64,000 bases of DNA, taken from NCBI GenBank assembly GCA_003116995.1, contig BDSL01000099.1, forward strand, positions 310,001 through 374,000. Direction: 5' to 3'. This document shows positions 11,381-23,399 of this stretch, piece after piece. Positions within the stretch are counted from its first letter, which is position 1; each line of letters begins with the position of its first letter. The notes beneath the pieces were generated by a model. It was not told the DNA's origin. It saw only the letters and a list, made by a program, of their open reading frames with translations, and ran no database searches. Position numbers and translations under genes: made by a program. This DNA is from Yamagishiella unicocca (Eukaryota; Chlorophyta; Chlorophyceae; Chlamydomonadales; Volvocaceae).

Positions 11381-14300
11381 TCAGCTCACCGGCACGTAGG
11401 TTCCACTGCCGCTGCTGGCGTCGTTGTCGCTGTGAGCCACGCCGGCACCGGCATCACTGTGGGCCACGCCATTGTTACTAGCACTGCTGAGGGCCATGCC
11501 GGCGGTGCTGTGGGCTAAGCCACTGCTACCAGCATCGGTGTGAACGAAGACACTGCTGCCAGACTCGCTGTGAGCAACCTCGGCACCGCTAAGTGTAATA
11601 CAACTGCTACCCGCATCACTGTGGCTCAGGCCACTGCTGCCAACGCCGCTGTTGGCTGGGTTGCCATCCAGCGACAGCGCCACTACTGGTTCGTCGGCTG
11701 TCGTCATAAATTGCGCCTGGCTTTTGAGCCGCTCCTCCATCTCTCGCAGCCGCGATGCCATGGCCTCGTACTCCGAACGCAGTCGAGCCTGTTGCAACGA
11801 AAGCGGGGGACCGGACAACGGAGACTGAGCATGCGGGATGCACTGCAGACGGGTTGGGAAAATGGTCCTCGCCCCCAAAATCCCACCAGTCCAAAGGATC
11901 CTGGTGTCAACGTGGCAAGCCGATTTCGGCTCAAACTTAGGACCCATGGCCACCTGTTCGCGCCGCAGCTCCTCCAGGCGGATTCCCTCGCCGGCAGTGG
12001 CCACTGCCCCTGGCGATGCCGGCGTCTTCTTGGCCACCCCGTTCACGGGGGCCGCTGCATGGAACTGAGCGGACGAGACGCTAACAACGTTGTTTCCGCC
12101 ACCGGTTCCCAGCGGCATTGAGGAGGGCACTGGCGGCGACGAGACGGCCTTCATCGCCGTCTCCAGGGCTGCCTCCATGCCCGCCAGAGCAGCTGAGAGC
12201 TCGTCCTCCTCCAACGCGGCGGCCGCAACAGGAATACCAGCTTCGTCAGCGGTCAGAACCGCGGCAGCTAGTGGCTGAACTGGATCAGTATGCAGCTCTG
12301 AAATGACAGGAGCTGCCGTGACGGGCACTGGCGCTGTTTGCAGCGGCTCGGAGACCGAGAGGATGATGTCTGTCGCGCCGGCGGCCACAGCGTCCTCTGC
12401 GAGAGTCATTGCGTTCTCTGGTTGTGTCAATTGCGCAGCCAGAACGACGGACTCGGCCGCCACGACCTGTTCTTCCTGCACGGGCTCGGCCGCCACGACC
12501 TGTTCTTCCTGCACGGGCTCGGCCGCCACGACCTGTTCTTCCTGCACGGACTCGGCCGCCACGACCTGTTCTTCCTGCACGGGCTCGGCCGCCACGACCT
12601 GTTCTTCCTGTGGCTGCCAAGTTTCTGCCTCGTCCTGGAGAAGCCTCGCTGCGAACGCCTCAAACAACTCCCTGCAGCAGCCAACGTGAGCCAAGCGTGA
12701 CGGCTGTGGGCATGCTAAGACGAGCGCGCGCGGTTGATGGTGGCAGGCAGACGAAGGGCATACGTTATTTGGGACGTGCCTGCAAACATACCATTAGTGC
12801 TGCTATCCTAGGTACCCGACAGGATGCCAAGGGCAACACGAACGGTACGTCGCGGCAACACATCGACGAAACCACTAAAAATAGCGTCGCAGCCAGGATC
12901 GTGGCTGTGTCTCTCCAATGTCCAGATCCGTTCCTTTGCACCAGTGCCGCTGCCTACCTGCGACGCCGCTCCGGCAGCGCCTGGCAACGCGGGTCGGCCG
13001 CCACGGCGCGGCGCACCAGCGCCCACGTGCTGGTGGACGTGACAGGTGGCTCCCGTAGGTCTATAAGTTAGAGGCAGAAATAAACGTTTTAAGTGAGCTC
13101 CCGTAGGTCTATAAGTTAAGAGGCAGAAAATAAACATTTTAAGTAGGCAACAGAAACAGCGGCCGTAAACCCCAGCACGTGCCTTTATTCCCCTGCCAAC
13201 TCTGTGGCCTTCTCGTTCCATAACCACACGTTGATGAAATGGCGTGAACCCACCTGCTAGCAAGGCGGTAAATTCCAGCTCCGCCTTCTGCGACGCCGCC
13301 TGCAGGTTCGCCTGCAGCTGCAGCTCTGCCACGACCTCCAGGAACAGCTGCTGCCGCCGAGCAGGGTCCTGTGGAAGTTGGCGTTACGCCCGTGCATCAT
13401 GGTCAGCACATTTCATGTGTAGGATGCCAAGACATACACGAAGCTGTAGCTTCCCAGCACTACCTCCTAGCGCAGCCGCAGTCTCGGCCCACCTTAACAG
13501 CCGACAGCGTGGGGTCCGCCTCCGGCAGACCTCCTCTGAACTCGTCCCATTTGGATGTGGCGGCCACGTTGTAGCGGCGGAGGGCCGCCTGTGACCAGCA
13601 CAAAAACCGCAGAGATAAGAACGACATGGGGCGGCACGGTTTGGAGACGAAGTGGCCCACCCAGGGTTAAGGGATGGCAGCACAGGCCTGTCAAGGTATA
13701 CATATGACACACCTCCCGCTGCTGTGCTGAGGGGAAACACCTCACTTACTCTGTAACCAGCCTCGGCCGCGACCGCCGCCTGCTCCTCCACCTGTTTCGC
13801 AGACAATAGGTATTTCGCAAACAGCTCTCGCCTATGCGTATCGTGCGTAAGTGCCTCCCAAGACGCCTCTCCTGAGAACCGTTCCGCCGCCTCCGCGTAC
13901 GAGGTGGTGCTGCAGACTGGCGGCTTTGCCTCGCGGAGGAGAGCCACGAAGGCCAGGTCCAGCGTACGCTGCTGGCGCTGAGGGTCGCAGGATAAGCACG
14001 GCGGAACGTTTGGGGCGTGGTTAAATGTTGGGAGTACGCCCCGGGGGAGGCGGCAACTTTCAACCGAGCTATCCCATAGGCACGTTATTCGACAACGTCT
14101 GGGCATATCTCAACAGAGATTCCCAGAGACGCACTGTCGCACATCGACCACGCAATGCAGTGACAATGCTTAATTCATAAGCTTCAACTCGCTCACTTTA
14201 TTCGCCTCCTGCACCTCCAGATCCTTGAAGTACCGTTCCGCATCGGCCTGCAACGCATCACACAGACGTTCGCCCTGGAGTCATAGACCGACAGCTCCTA

Positions 14301-17300
14301 ACGGCACCATGTCAGGGGCAAGAACAACAGCCATCCAAGGACGGCCAGACAGGCGTATGCAGCCGCACCTTGAACGCCGTCGCCATGTCTCCTGCAATCT
14401 TAGCGGCCAAACCCGTAAAGCCCAGGCTACTGCGGATCACGCGGCTGGCGCCATCCACAAGCGCGTCGCCGCCGCCGGCGCTGGCAGGCGCAGCTGGCGG
14501 AGGTACCATTGGACCAGAAGGTGGGGCCGCCTCAGCGGCAGCTGGCGCCGTGCTGCTCTTTTGGCTGGGCACAGGGGCCCTCACCTGGGGTGGCAGTTGG
14601 GCGGCAGCCTGCTGCTGAGGCTGGCGGGAGCGGCCAAAAAGGCCACCCAAGAAGCCGCCGTTGCGCGGCGACGCAGCGCGCGGCTGGGTGCCTTTGCTGG
14701 GCGGTGTTGGTGCCGCTGCAGTCGGCGCCGCTGCCGCTGCCGTCGCCGCCGCTGCCGTGGCGGCAGGAGGAACCCCAGTAAGCGACGAGGGGCGAGCGCT
14801 CAAGTCAGCGATACTGTTGCTGTTGCTACCGCCGAAGGACCCGAATATCGACCGGTACACGGGCGCCTGCGCCTGTTGTGATGACTGCGGCTGTTGTTGC
14901 TGCTGCTGTACCTTAACAGCCGTTGGTGAGGAGGAGCGGCGAAAGAAAGGTGACAAAGAGCGGTCTGGGCGCTGAGGCTCCTTCTGTTGCGGCTGAGCGG
15001 GTGCCGAGCCGGACTGAGCTGCCTTCAAGGCTGCCTCCTTGCTGCTGCCGTCCATACTGCTCCCACTGCTGCCGCTAACACTGCGGCCCGGCACGCCTAG
15101 GAGTCGCGACCAGAAGGAACCGCTCGACTGCATCCCGCAAGATGGGAATGAAGGGCAGATGCGTCGTGTCAGTGGGCAACAGTGGAAAGGCTGGGCACGC
15201 TGTCAATGGCCAAGCGCTCCTTCAGGGAAAACCGGGATAGCACGTAAGGGCCAAACTAGTTTGTACCAGCAAAGCTACGCGGCATGAAATACGCTGCTTA
15301 CCATGCCTCAATTCCCTCCTCTCTGCACAGGACAGGATGTCCTATTGACACCCTCCCAGCACACATCAACGCACTTTTACCCTGACAGCCTCTCACCTCG
15401 TTATCCGATCCCGTCTGGAGCGCCGCCTCTGCAGCCGCCACCGCCTCTGCTACACCCGCCGCGGACTGCTCCCGGCTGCCAGTGCGCTGCTTGCCGCCAC
15501 CGTCCGTGGATACATTCCCTGGTAACCGGTCACAGAGCTTAATTAGTATTACATAGCGGCACAGATGAAGTGGAAGAAGTGGATTGATCACCTACGCTGC
15601 TTCGCCATTTCGGCCTTCCTAGACGGTCACTTATTGCCTTCGATCCAGCTGCCCTGCCACCGCCGTTCCTCGACACGCCGCCTCACCCGCAAGAGCTCCC
15701 TTGGCGTTCTGCTTGGCAACCCGGTAGTCCCGGTCCAGTTCCAGCAACCGGCGCTCCATACGGCTCAGGGTGCGCTCCGCCTGCCAGGATAGGCCCCAAT
15801 ACATGACGGCAAGGATTATGTTTTGGACCCTCCAGGCCAAGCAGGCATGCTAAAGGCGCATTGGGCCTTCTACCACGTGTATTTACGCAGCATCTCACCT
15901 TGTCCAGCATCTCGCTGTCAGCTTCCCCCGCCCTGACCTTGGCCCTTAGGCCGCGAACCACCAGCGACTGTCGCTCCGTTGCCGAGGCCTGGTTTGATAT
16001 CTTCTCCTCGAGGTCACCCAGCCTGTTGCTCAGCCGCTCCCAGACGCTGGTAAACATGCCAGCAGCGGACGAGACCGTTGGCATCGTGGATGCCGTACCA
16101 CCGCTGGTAGAAGGTAGGCCGGGCTCTGGTTGCGCGCTGGACTTGCCCCTGGGGAGGGCAGGTCGAGGTGAGGGTGCACGCACAACATCTGGGCTGCTAG
16201 GGCGGCGACAGGTCCTCGTATCGGCCTATTGGCATTCACAATCAGTGTTTTGATTCGGCTAGGCAACGCAACGCATATACCACACAACGCATATGCCTAA
16301 CATACCTCGTTAACCAAGAACCAACATCCAAGCACCTAGTACACTTGCCTGTCCACCGACCCACGGAACCCAGAAACTGCCTTGGGACCGGCACTTTGCG
16401 GCTGCGGCTGGGCCTGCTGCTCCTGCGGCTTGCTACCCAGGCCGAAGAAGCTGAAGATGCCAGATGCTTGGTTGGCGGTGGATGCGAAGTCCTGCTGGAG
16501 GCCAGCGAGCCGAGCCTACCGAAAGAAGGATGCATCATCAGCGCGTTTCCCGTTTCAATACGCCCGGATCGAAGCCGAGTGCCCCAGAACCGAGAGCCAA
16601 TACCGCAGTGCACCCACCTGCATCTTATTGAGCACTTTCTCCTCCTTCTGAAGAACGACTGGGTCCGTCCTGCCGCTGTCCAACTGCGCAAGACAAAGAT
16701 CGAGGTAGGCGGCGGTGAAAGGTCGACATGAACACAAGGTCCACTGTCACACATCCCCGCTTGGCACAACTCACGGAAGAGGCAGGCACGCGCAATGGGG
16801 ATGCGCGTAACCAAAAGGTGCATTGGTCAGGGTAGGCAGCTGTCGTCAAGTTTCCGGAGAACCCTCCCCCTTTTTTGTCCGTGAGAAGGTTCCAGTGCAG
16901 GGCCACAAACCTGCTCCTTAAGACGCCTCACGGTCGTCGTCTGTAGCTCGGTTGCTGAAGTTTGCCGCATTATCCGAGCCTGGAAGAATGGTCCAAACAA
17001 AAGTAACACGGCTTGTCAAGGTCCGGCAAAGACGAGGAAGACGACTCAAGGAAGGGGACATGTATTCACACGAGGAGTTACGACCGCAGCGTAGGCACCG
17101 ATACGCAATCCGTCATTAGGATAAGGAAAATGGCAAGCCATGAAGATCCTCGCAAACAGCGTTTTCAGCCGTTCGTGACGCTCCCGACTCAAGGTCCACT
17201 CCTCACCTCGAGGTCAAAAAGGCGGCCAGTCATGTCGCGCCAAATGCCCAGTGCTGAGTTGAGCGCCTCAGTAGGGGGGGCAGAGGCAGCTGCGGGTTGC

Positions 17301-20300
17301 GTGTTCCCGTTCACCTGCTGCGCCGACGCAGCACCGCTGCCTGCCTTGCCTTTCCGCGGCACTGCCGGTGCGTCGTATGATGACAGGCTTCCACGGCTGG
17401 ATGCTCCGCTGCCAACGCCGCTACCTGATGTGGACGCGGTAACCTGTGTTACCTCCAGAGCGCTCTTGATGTACCTGGGAAAAGGGAACCAGGGTGCGAG
17501 GTCGTGATATAGATTACCAATAGGACTCATGGGAAACCACGGAGGGCCCAGGTCCCGTGACCGGGGGCATTACAGCAAACTCCGAATGTCTGAACTCTTC
17601 CCGCACAGCACTTCTCGGTTGCTCACTTATGCTTTAGCGCCTCGTACGCACTCATGCGCTGGAAGGGCGTGTCGTTGACGAAACTCACGCCACCATTGTC
17701 GTCTACTTGGATGTGGCGGGGCGCCAGCAGAGACTGGAGCATATCCCAGCCTGCAAATGCGGATCAAACAAGAAAACTCAGACAAGGATGCCAACGTAAA
17801 CGAGCGGGTGGCGAGAGTTGGTTGCAGCGACGCAACCAACCTATGACCACCTGCTACGTCCCTCCTGTGCCCAGCACCGATCGCAAGCCCGCAACCTACC
17901 TAAACCATCATTGGCGTCCAGAAATTCGCAGTCACGGACCGGCAGATGCGTCGCTTTGCGCCATGCGGCTAGGTCGTACTTGTATTTGGGGCCGTATGCC
18001 AAGTTGAACGACCGTAGCGCCCTGTCCGTGCGCATGGCTGGAATCGCCAGCTGCAGCATCACGATACCTGTTCCAGGAGAAAACACCCGGAAGGACATAA
18101 GGAAGCACATTCCAGCAAGAAGGACCAATTATGCGCCTATTCGAACACAGCAAAACAGACTGTGCAAAGCCCGATATCTGGGGATCCCTCACATCGTCTC
18201 CCACCACTACCCACCACCACCAGGCGCTGCCACCCCCTCAGTCGATAGGACTTCGCCCACCCACCTGCAGACCAGGTGTCAAAGCGGTCTGGCTTGTGCT
18301 TTGCCCACAGCATGGGGCTGATGGCGAGCTTGAGGAAGCCAGCTTGCTTGGCAATGTGCGGCGAGTCTGTAGGCATCACGTACTGCTCTGGCGGACAGAA
18401 GTTGAGGTCAAGGATGGACTCCTCTGGTACGTAGTTGGTGCCGGTGCGCAGGTCCGCGCAAGCACCCAAGTCAATCAGCTGCAAGCAGGTGGTGAAAGAC
18501 GTGGCAGTGGGAAGGGAGGCAGCCGATGTCTGTCAACTTGCATGCCTTGCGAGAGATTAGCTGTCCGACAGCTGTGTGGCCAGCCCCAAACTAGCACACG
18601 ACCACCGCTGACGCACGTAGATGGACAGCAGGAGCTTTCCAATATGAGCTAAAAGGAATGTACGACAGGTCCCTCTTGAACGTGGTAATTCCTATGCGAC
18701 GGATGCACCAGCAGGTTCGAGGCTTGCTGATCTGCCGCCGTAAGATGCGTTTGTCGCGGCGCGGTGTCCCACCTTAAAGCGGCGGACGTCGTCCGCAAGG
18801 ATCATATTGAGCGGCTTGATGTCGCGGTGCACCAGGCCCGCAGCGTGGAAGGCCTGTCAGCCAAGTGGCGGAGATGTTCGGGCTATCGATGTTTCGAGCA
18901 AGTCGGATAAGAGGCCGCAACACAAAAAAACTAGCATTCACGCCTGAATTCTAGGCACGCAAGCAAGACCTCGAGGCGGTTCTGGGTTTGGCACGGCATA
19001 CGGCCACGGATCCGACGGGTCTGCCCCTTTGCCTCACCGCCAGTCCCTCGAAGATGTGCCTCATGACGGTGGGCAACACGGCGGACTCGGGCACCTGGAC
19101 AAAGGCAGGATAAACAGCGCGATCACCACAAGAAGCCCATGTGCCTGTCTTGTTCCCCACGACCTTGTCAAGACAAGGCCAACGCAATTGCGTTGCTGAC
19201 GCAATGCTGGTCGCGCCCAACCCACTCCGCCAACCCGCGAGCGCACCTCGAGGTCTATGGCCAGTGCACGCATGGTATCCCGCCGGCGCAAGTAGTACGA
19301 CAGCGTCTTGCTCCCCTCGTACTTCCACACCTGCGGAGGGCAGCCGCGGGTACTTGTGGGTCACTAAAGCGGCAGCGATCATTGCGGTCTTGGGTCAACT
19401 GAACACGGAGGTCTTTGGGCGGAGCTCGCTGCGTCCCGTACGTCTAGTTTACGCAGGAGTTCACCCAATCACCCACGCCCGTATTGACATTTAACGCCTT
19501 ACGCAAGCTGAACCCTGGCTCCAAATCTCCCTCAGCCGCTGCGACCGCAAGCAAGCTGCATGGGCCAGCGTCAGCTGTCCAGGTTTGCGCATCGCACCAT
19601 CGCATCCCAACCTGTCGCTCACCAGCCAGAGACCCGGTGTAAGCCGGGAAGTGGCTTCGGTGTCCGCCACCTCGCAGTACCCCAAGAAGTCCGCGCAATG
19701 GCCGCGAGCAACACGGCTAGCGTAAACATTGAGCAGGTGCTCCATCTGGCTCATAGCCTCGGCACCCTAGGAGCAAGATGTGGCAGCGGGGAGTGGAAGT
19801 AGAAATGGGAGCACTTTCGGAGATGGGTAGATGCTCAGTACAACAATGACCGATGATGCGTGCTGGGCGAGGCACATTAGTGGCCTGCTTGCGCACACAA
19901 TCGACGCCTGTCTGACCAAGTACTTATCAATGCTGCCACGGTTGTTCATTCAACCCCATGTCTGTGTCCATATCCTTCAACGCTGCCCGGGTCCTCTACC
20001 CCCCTACTTGTCACCTGCTGTTTTCCGACACCCACTTGCAACCGAACGCCAGCCAGCAGCGGAGTTGTACACATCCAACCCACCCCCAGTTCAGTAGTTG
20101 GTCCCGCAGCAAAGAGGGATGCTTGTGCGAGAGTTCAGGTTGATGCGCACCAAGACTGCTGACGGCCCCAACCCTAACACTGCAACAGCCTCCCTACCCA
20201 TCCGCGACGGATGCGCATGCCGTGCATACGGTGTAATATTACATCATGCTACAACAACGCGATGTTTGCCGGTCGACCAGTCAGCGTCACAGTCAACTGC

Positions 20301-20689
20301 GTGACACAAGCCATCGAGCCCAGCCTGACCTGGACCTTGGTCTTTACACGCTTCAGCACAACTCGTTGATTTCCAGCTGGAGTGGTTAAGCTGCCCTACA
20401 GAATGGTCCAAAGCCGCCGTGAGCTGGAGGCAAGCGTGATGCTTTTCAAAGCAGGCGACGACCGCCCGGCAGGCGTTACCTCGAAGACCTGTCCAAACGA
20501 TCCCTCGCCCATTATTCGTTGTACACCGATTGATTTCGGGAGGATCGCACGCCCCCTTGCGGAAAGGTCGGCAACGACGTGAAGCGGACGCCGGAACGAG
20601 GCCGCCGCTACCGGGGCAGGCCGGATGTGGACTATGCGGCTGGCAAGCCTAGGATGACCTGCCAGCCTCTGGCATCGAGGCGGTCGCAT
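11381..20689 (-). CDS. STN8/Stl1-type thylakoid protein kinase with FF-like repeats and 11-aa repeats in a long C-terminal tail
   Basis: Twenty-three exons chain with consistent phase: 20480-20689, 20330-20395, 19623-19766, 19247-19330, 19038-19094, 18773-18853, 18265-18478, 17900-18067, 17627-17750, 17207-17474, 16911-16979, 16618-16683, 16349-16494, 15899-16148, 15687-15780, 15397-15518, 14369-15127, 14197-14274, 13750-13977, 13493-13588, 13254-13368, 12958-13060, 11381-12671. The product is about 1610 aa. Residues 1-45 resemble a transit peptide. The kinase domain (about 55-385) has GEGSFGQVFE, VVLKRVKTKVQGAE, WKYEG, HRDIKPLN, IDLGACADLRTG (DLG for DFG) and CPPEQYVMP, the STN7/STN8 signature. 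VLKRVK-VQGAE points to the STN8/Stl1 branch, known to phosphorylate photosystem II proteins. The tail holds coiled coils (RRLLELDRDYRVAKQ), a Pro/Ala/Gln-rich region, three FF-like segments (about 1001-1200) and QEEQVVAAEP repeats. A possible in-frame intron near 11785-11955 is unresolved. Confidence 0.88.
12457..12612 (-). repeat. 33-bp coding repeat in the kinase tail (11-aa unit, about 5 copies)
   Basis: Five near-identical 33-bp units encode VQEEQVVAAEP/S on the minus strand, directly after the last FF-like segment. Only one unit differs (AES for AEP). The acidic unit would lengthen a disordered linker; copy number is likely polymorphic. Confidence 0.92.
13050..13147. repeat. 48-bp tandem duplication covering a kinase splice acceptor
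   Basis: The string ctcccgtaggtctataagtt occurs twice, 48 bp apart, each time followed by (a)gaggcagaaa(a)taaac. On the minus strand both copies carry the acceptor aacttatag|ACCTACGGGAG. Using the downstream copy (exon start 13060) keeps the frame; using the upstream copy (13108) meets a TAA soon after. Confidence 0.88.
16148..16348 (-). other. GC-AG intron in the kinase gene
   Basis: The exon ending at 16349 (GTG GAC AG) is followed by GCAAGT, and the next exon starts after CCCCAG at 16148. Only this GC donor, in phase 2, rejoins the open frame ...VDR-GKSSAQPEPG. The GT four bases downstream gives the wrong phase for the GKSS frame. The intron itself is 16149-16348. Confidence 0.65.
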
Positions 20690-20937
20690 TGCTGACTATG
20701 TGTCTATGTCGAGTTGAACTACGAAGTAAAGCGGTAAGCTGAAGGCGACGATGGCATAACCAGAACTAATTTGTATCGCCTTAAAATAATTGTATTTATG
20801 AAAACAAAAACGAACTTGGCAGATGTAGCTCGGCCAGGAACCACCCTCCAACCACCACGTCGGATGCAGAATTGAAAAACAGCCGTAGTCAAGCACATAC
20901 GTGGCAACCCAAATGCATTTCTATACTGTTTTCACAC
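20690..20937. promoter_or_regulatory. Bidirectional promoter region, kinase (-) / small gene (+)
   Basis: Only 248 bp separate the two divergent ATGs (20689 and 20938). The middle (20755-20830) is AT-rich (attgtatttatgaaaac). No specific operator is recognisable. Confidence 0.5.
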
Positions 20938-22105
20938 ATGGAACTCGGACTTTTAGCTCCTGCAGCTCTGCACCGACGCGTCGAGCCTTACAAGAGGTTG
21001 CTCGGCGTCCTCCTCAGGCCAACATGCGTTAGCATTTCAGTCAGCAACCACTACCTAAGCCTGGCGGAGCCGGCCGGGTGCGGTGGGACCATGGAAATGA
21101 ATAGACGCATAGTAGCATATACCCGTAACAGCCCCTAAGTGGAAATCATGTTGTGCAGGGCTATCCTTTTACGCAATGGCCGTGTTCCGGAACGTACTCT
21201 CTTAAAGCTGCTTAAGCCATACTGCGGGGAGCTGACGGGTGTGGTGATAGGTGAGTATTAAGGAGGGTATGCGGGACTTTTGCCATGTTTGCTGCCGATG
21301 AGGATAAGGCGTGCAACGCAATGTACATGGTCCATGAGCGGTCCATGCGTTATCGAGTTGTGGAGGGGCGTCTGTTGTACGCAACCCTTTTGGTGAATAG
21401 GAGCAGGCTGGTGGCATAGGGTGGCATCTAAGTCACTTCTTTGCCATCGCGTGCCCCTCACGTGCTTTCCGTTCAACCCTCCATGCAATCCCCTCACGTG
21501 AACGTTGCTTTCAACCCTGTTTACACAACCCTGCCGCCGTCTTCATCCTTGGTGGTTCCATGTTTACCACTGCCGCGGCGTTTTGGCCTTTCATGCCTCA
21601 GGCAGCGAGGCGCACACCCACTGGCGCGACTTGGTTGCTGCCCCTCCTGCTGCTGCTGACTCACTGCGCCAGGTCCGTCTCAAGCATCAAAGGATTGTAT
21701 TAGGACTTGCATACAGTTGTTGTCGCAGCATTGCAGTGCAGCTGTGTCGCTTTGCAATCGGGGCCCCAAGCATCGGTATGGATTCCGCTCGCCCATTTGC
21801 TGCCCCTGCAGGTGCACGCTGTGCTGCAGTCCGTCTCGCCCGGCATACCTTCCGCCTGGTGGGACCGCTGGACTCCAGACACACCAGCGTCGTGCCGCCT
21901 GCCTGCTCAGACCACATACGTGGAGGCAGTGGACGCGCCACCAATGTTGGCGGGGGACGGAAGCCCTATAGCTACAACACTGTACGGCTCAACTGCCTCC
22001 CGCCGGCGGCCGGCAAGCAGTGCAGCGGGGGCGCAGTGCAGCATGGGCACGCTGTTCTTGCAGCACTACCTTGACAACCTTGGAGCGCTGAATACGTTTG
22101 GGTGA
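20938..22105 (+). CDS. Small unidentified protein, four exons
   Basis: I do not recognise the family. Four exons (20938-20996, 21159-21250, 21602-21672, 21812-22105) join with matching phases (2, 1, 0) and canonical donors and acceptors, giving 171 aa from ATG to TGA. The N-terminal half is helical and basic (VEPYKRAILLRNGRVPERTL, LLKLLKPYCGELTGVV) and is followed by SEAHTHWRDLV and PSAWWDRWTPDTP. The C-terminal third is Ser/Ala-rich and ends FLQHYLDNLGALNTFG. There is no clear transit peptide or membrane segment. Phase consistency across three introns is the main evidence that it is real; expression is unproven. Confidence 0.6.
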
Positions 22106-22323
22106 TGCCTGGACGGGATACTGTGTAGCAACGCATCGCAGTGCATCCATGGTAATTGGCTTTTCCTCCTAACTTAGTGATTCCCTTAGGGTTGCGACTG
22201 CCATTTACGCATTTAAGTAAGGATGAAAGTGGCAGAGAGTGGCAGGGTACATAAGAGCACACGATCTGCACCCTGGTAGCTACATCGCACGGCCACCCCG
22301 AAACGAAGGGCTCCACTTCGCAC

Positions 22324-22328
22324 TGTAA
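22324..22328 (+). terminator. Putative polyadenylation signal TGTAA
   Basis: TGTAA about 220 bp after the stop of the small 20938-22105 gene, a normal 3' UTR distance for green algae. Confidence 0.4.
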
Positions 22329-23330
22329 AATCGGTCCTCACGTTTCATGGTGTTGACGCCCACGGTTATCTGTTCACAAGTTCACAGGAATTATTGCAGG
22401 TGTAAGGCGTTACATGCAATTTGATGCATTCGCATCTAGTCGTGTAGCGGCCACCGCTCGAGGGAGGGCATCAGTATACCCCCAGGTTCCTAATTTACGT
22501 GGGCACAGCGAGCGGCTAACAAATGAATATGGCGAGTGAGGCGGGTTGCGCGTGCTTTTCAAACGAGGGATAAGCAAGTCCGTTGGCCATGTACCCGTTA
22601 AGCACGTGCCTGCACGTGTGGCGTAACATACCAAACACCTGAGTGTAAATAATTCGTCACGAAGGATAGGGATTAGATACAGTGATTGAATGCATATTCA
22701 CCGCGATGTGTCACACAATCAACAATGGCAGCGTCGGGATCCAGATCACCACTCCACTGTTTTACATGAAACGCCGACCGCCCACGCGCTGTGTGAGTGA
22801 GTCCTCACGCCATATTCCGATGGCCCTAGACATTGCGCTGCACAGCCATGTTGCCCGTCACGCTTTCGTCCGTCCGTGGGAGGCCGATGATAAGTATTGG
22901 CCTTCGGGGTGGCATGAAGGGCATTGGTGCGGACGGGTGCACGTTGGACAAGATACGCGTGCAGCAGGATTAGAGTGAACGAAAAATTGGGGCATCGAAG
23001 GCTAAGCACGCGGGCGTGTGTGATGCTGAGGCAAAGGTAACGATTATGTTAAGGCCGGAGTAATGGAATGCGGGTAGCCCAGCGCGATAGAATGCGGGTA
23101 GCGGTCATGTGCCCGTCAGGTAGACAAGCTCTCGACGGTAGTACCAAGGCCGTAACGGACAGGAAGCGTTGCGCGCTGTTGCCGCTCAACTTGCGTAACC
23201 TACCAGCGCGCTCTGCCAGCGCCGCCAGCTGACGTTGCGCAGAGGAGTGGGGGCCGGAGGTCGTGCACCCGCTGCGCCCTGTAAGCAACCACACGACCAG
23301 GCACGTGTCATGGCAACTGACTGTCGACAA
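22329..23330. other. Intergenic, no supported gene
   Basis: Short frames only. A direct repeat, gaatgcgggtag, occurs twice near 23068-23102. Nothing else is supportable. Confidence 0.4.
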
Positions 23331-23399
23331 ATGGTTATAAGGACAGTGACACTAGATGGTCTTCATCAGCTATTGACCCACCTGCACCGGTGCTACGTG

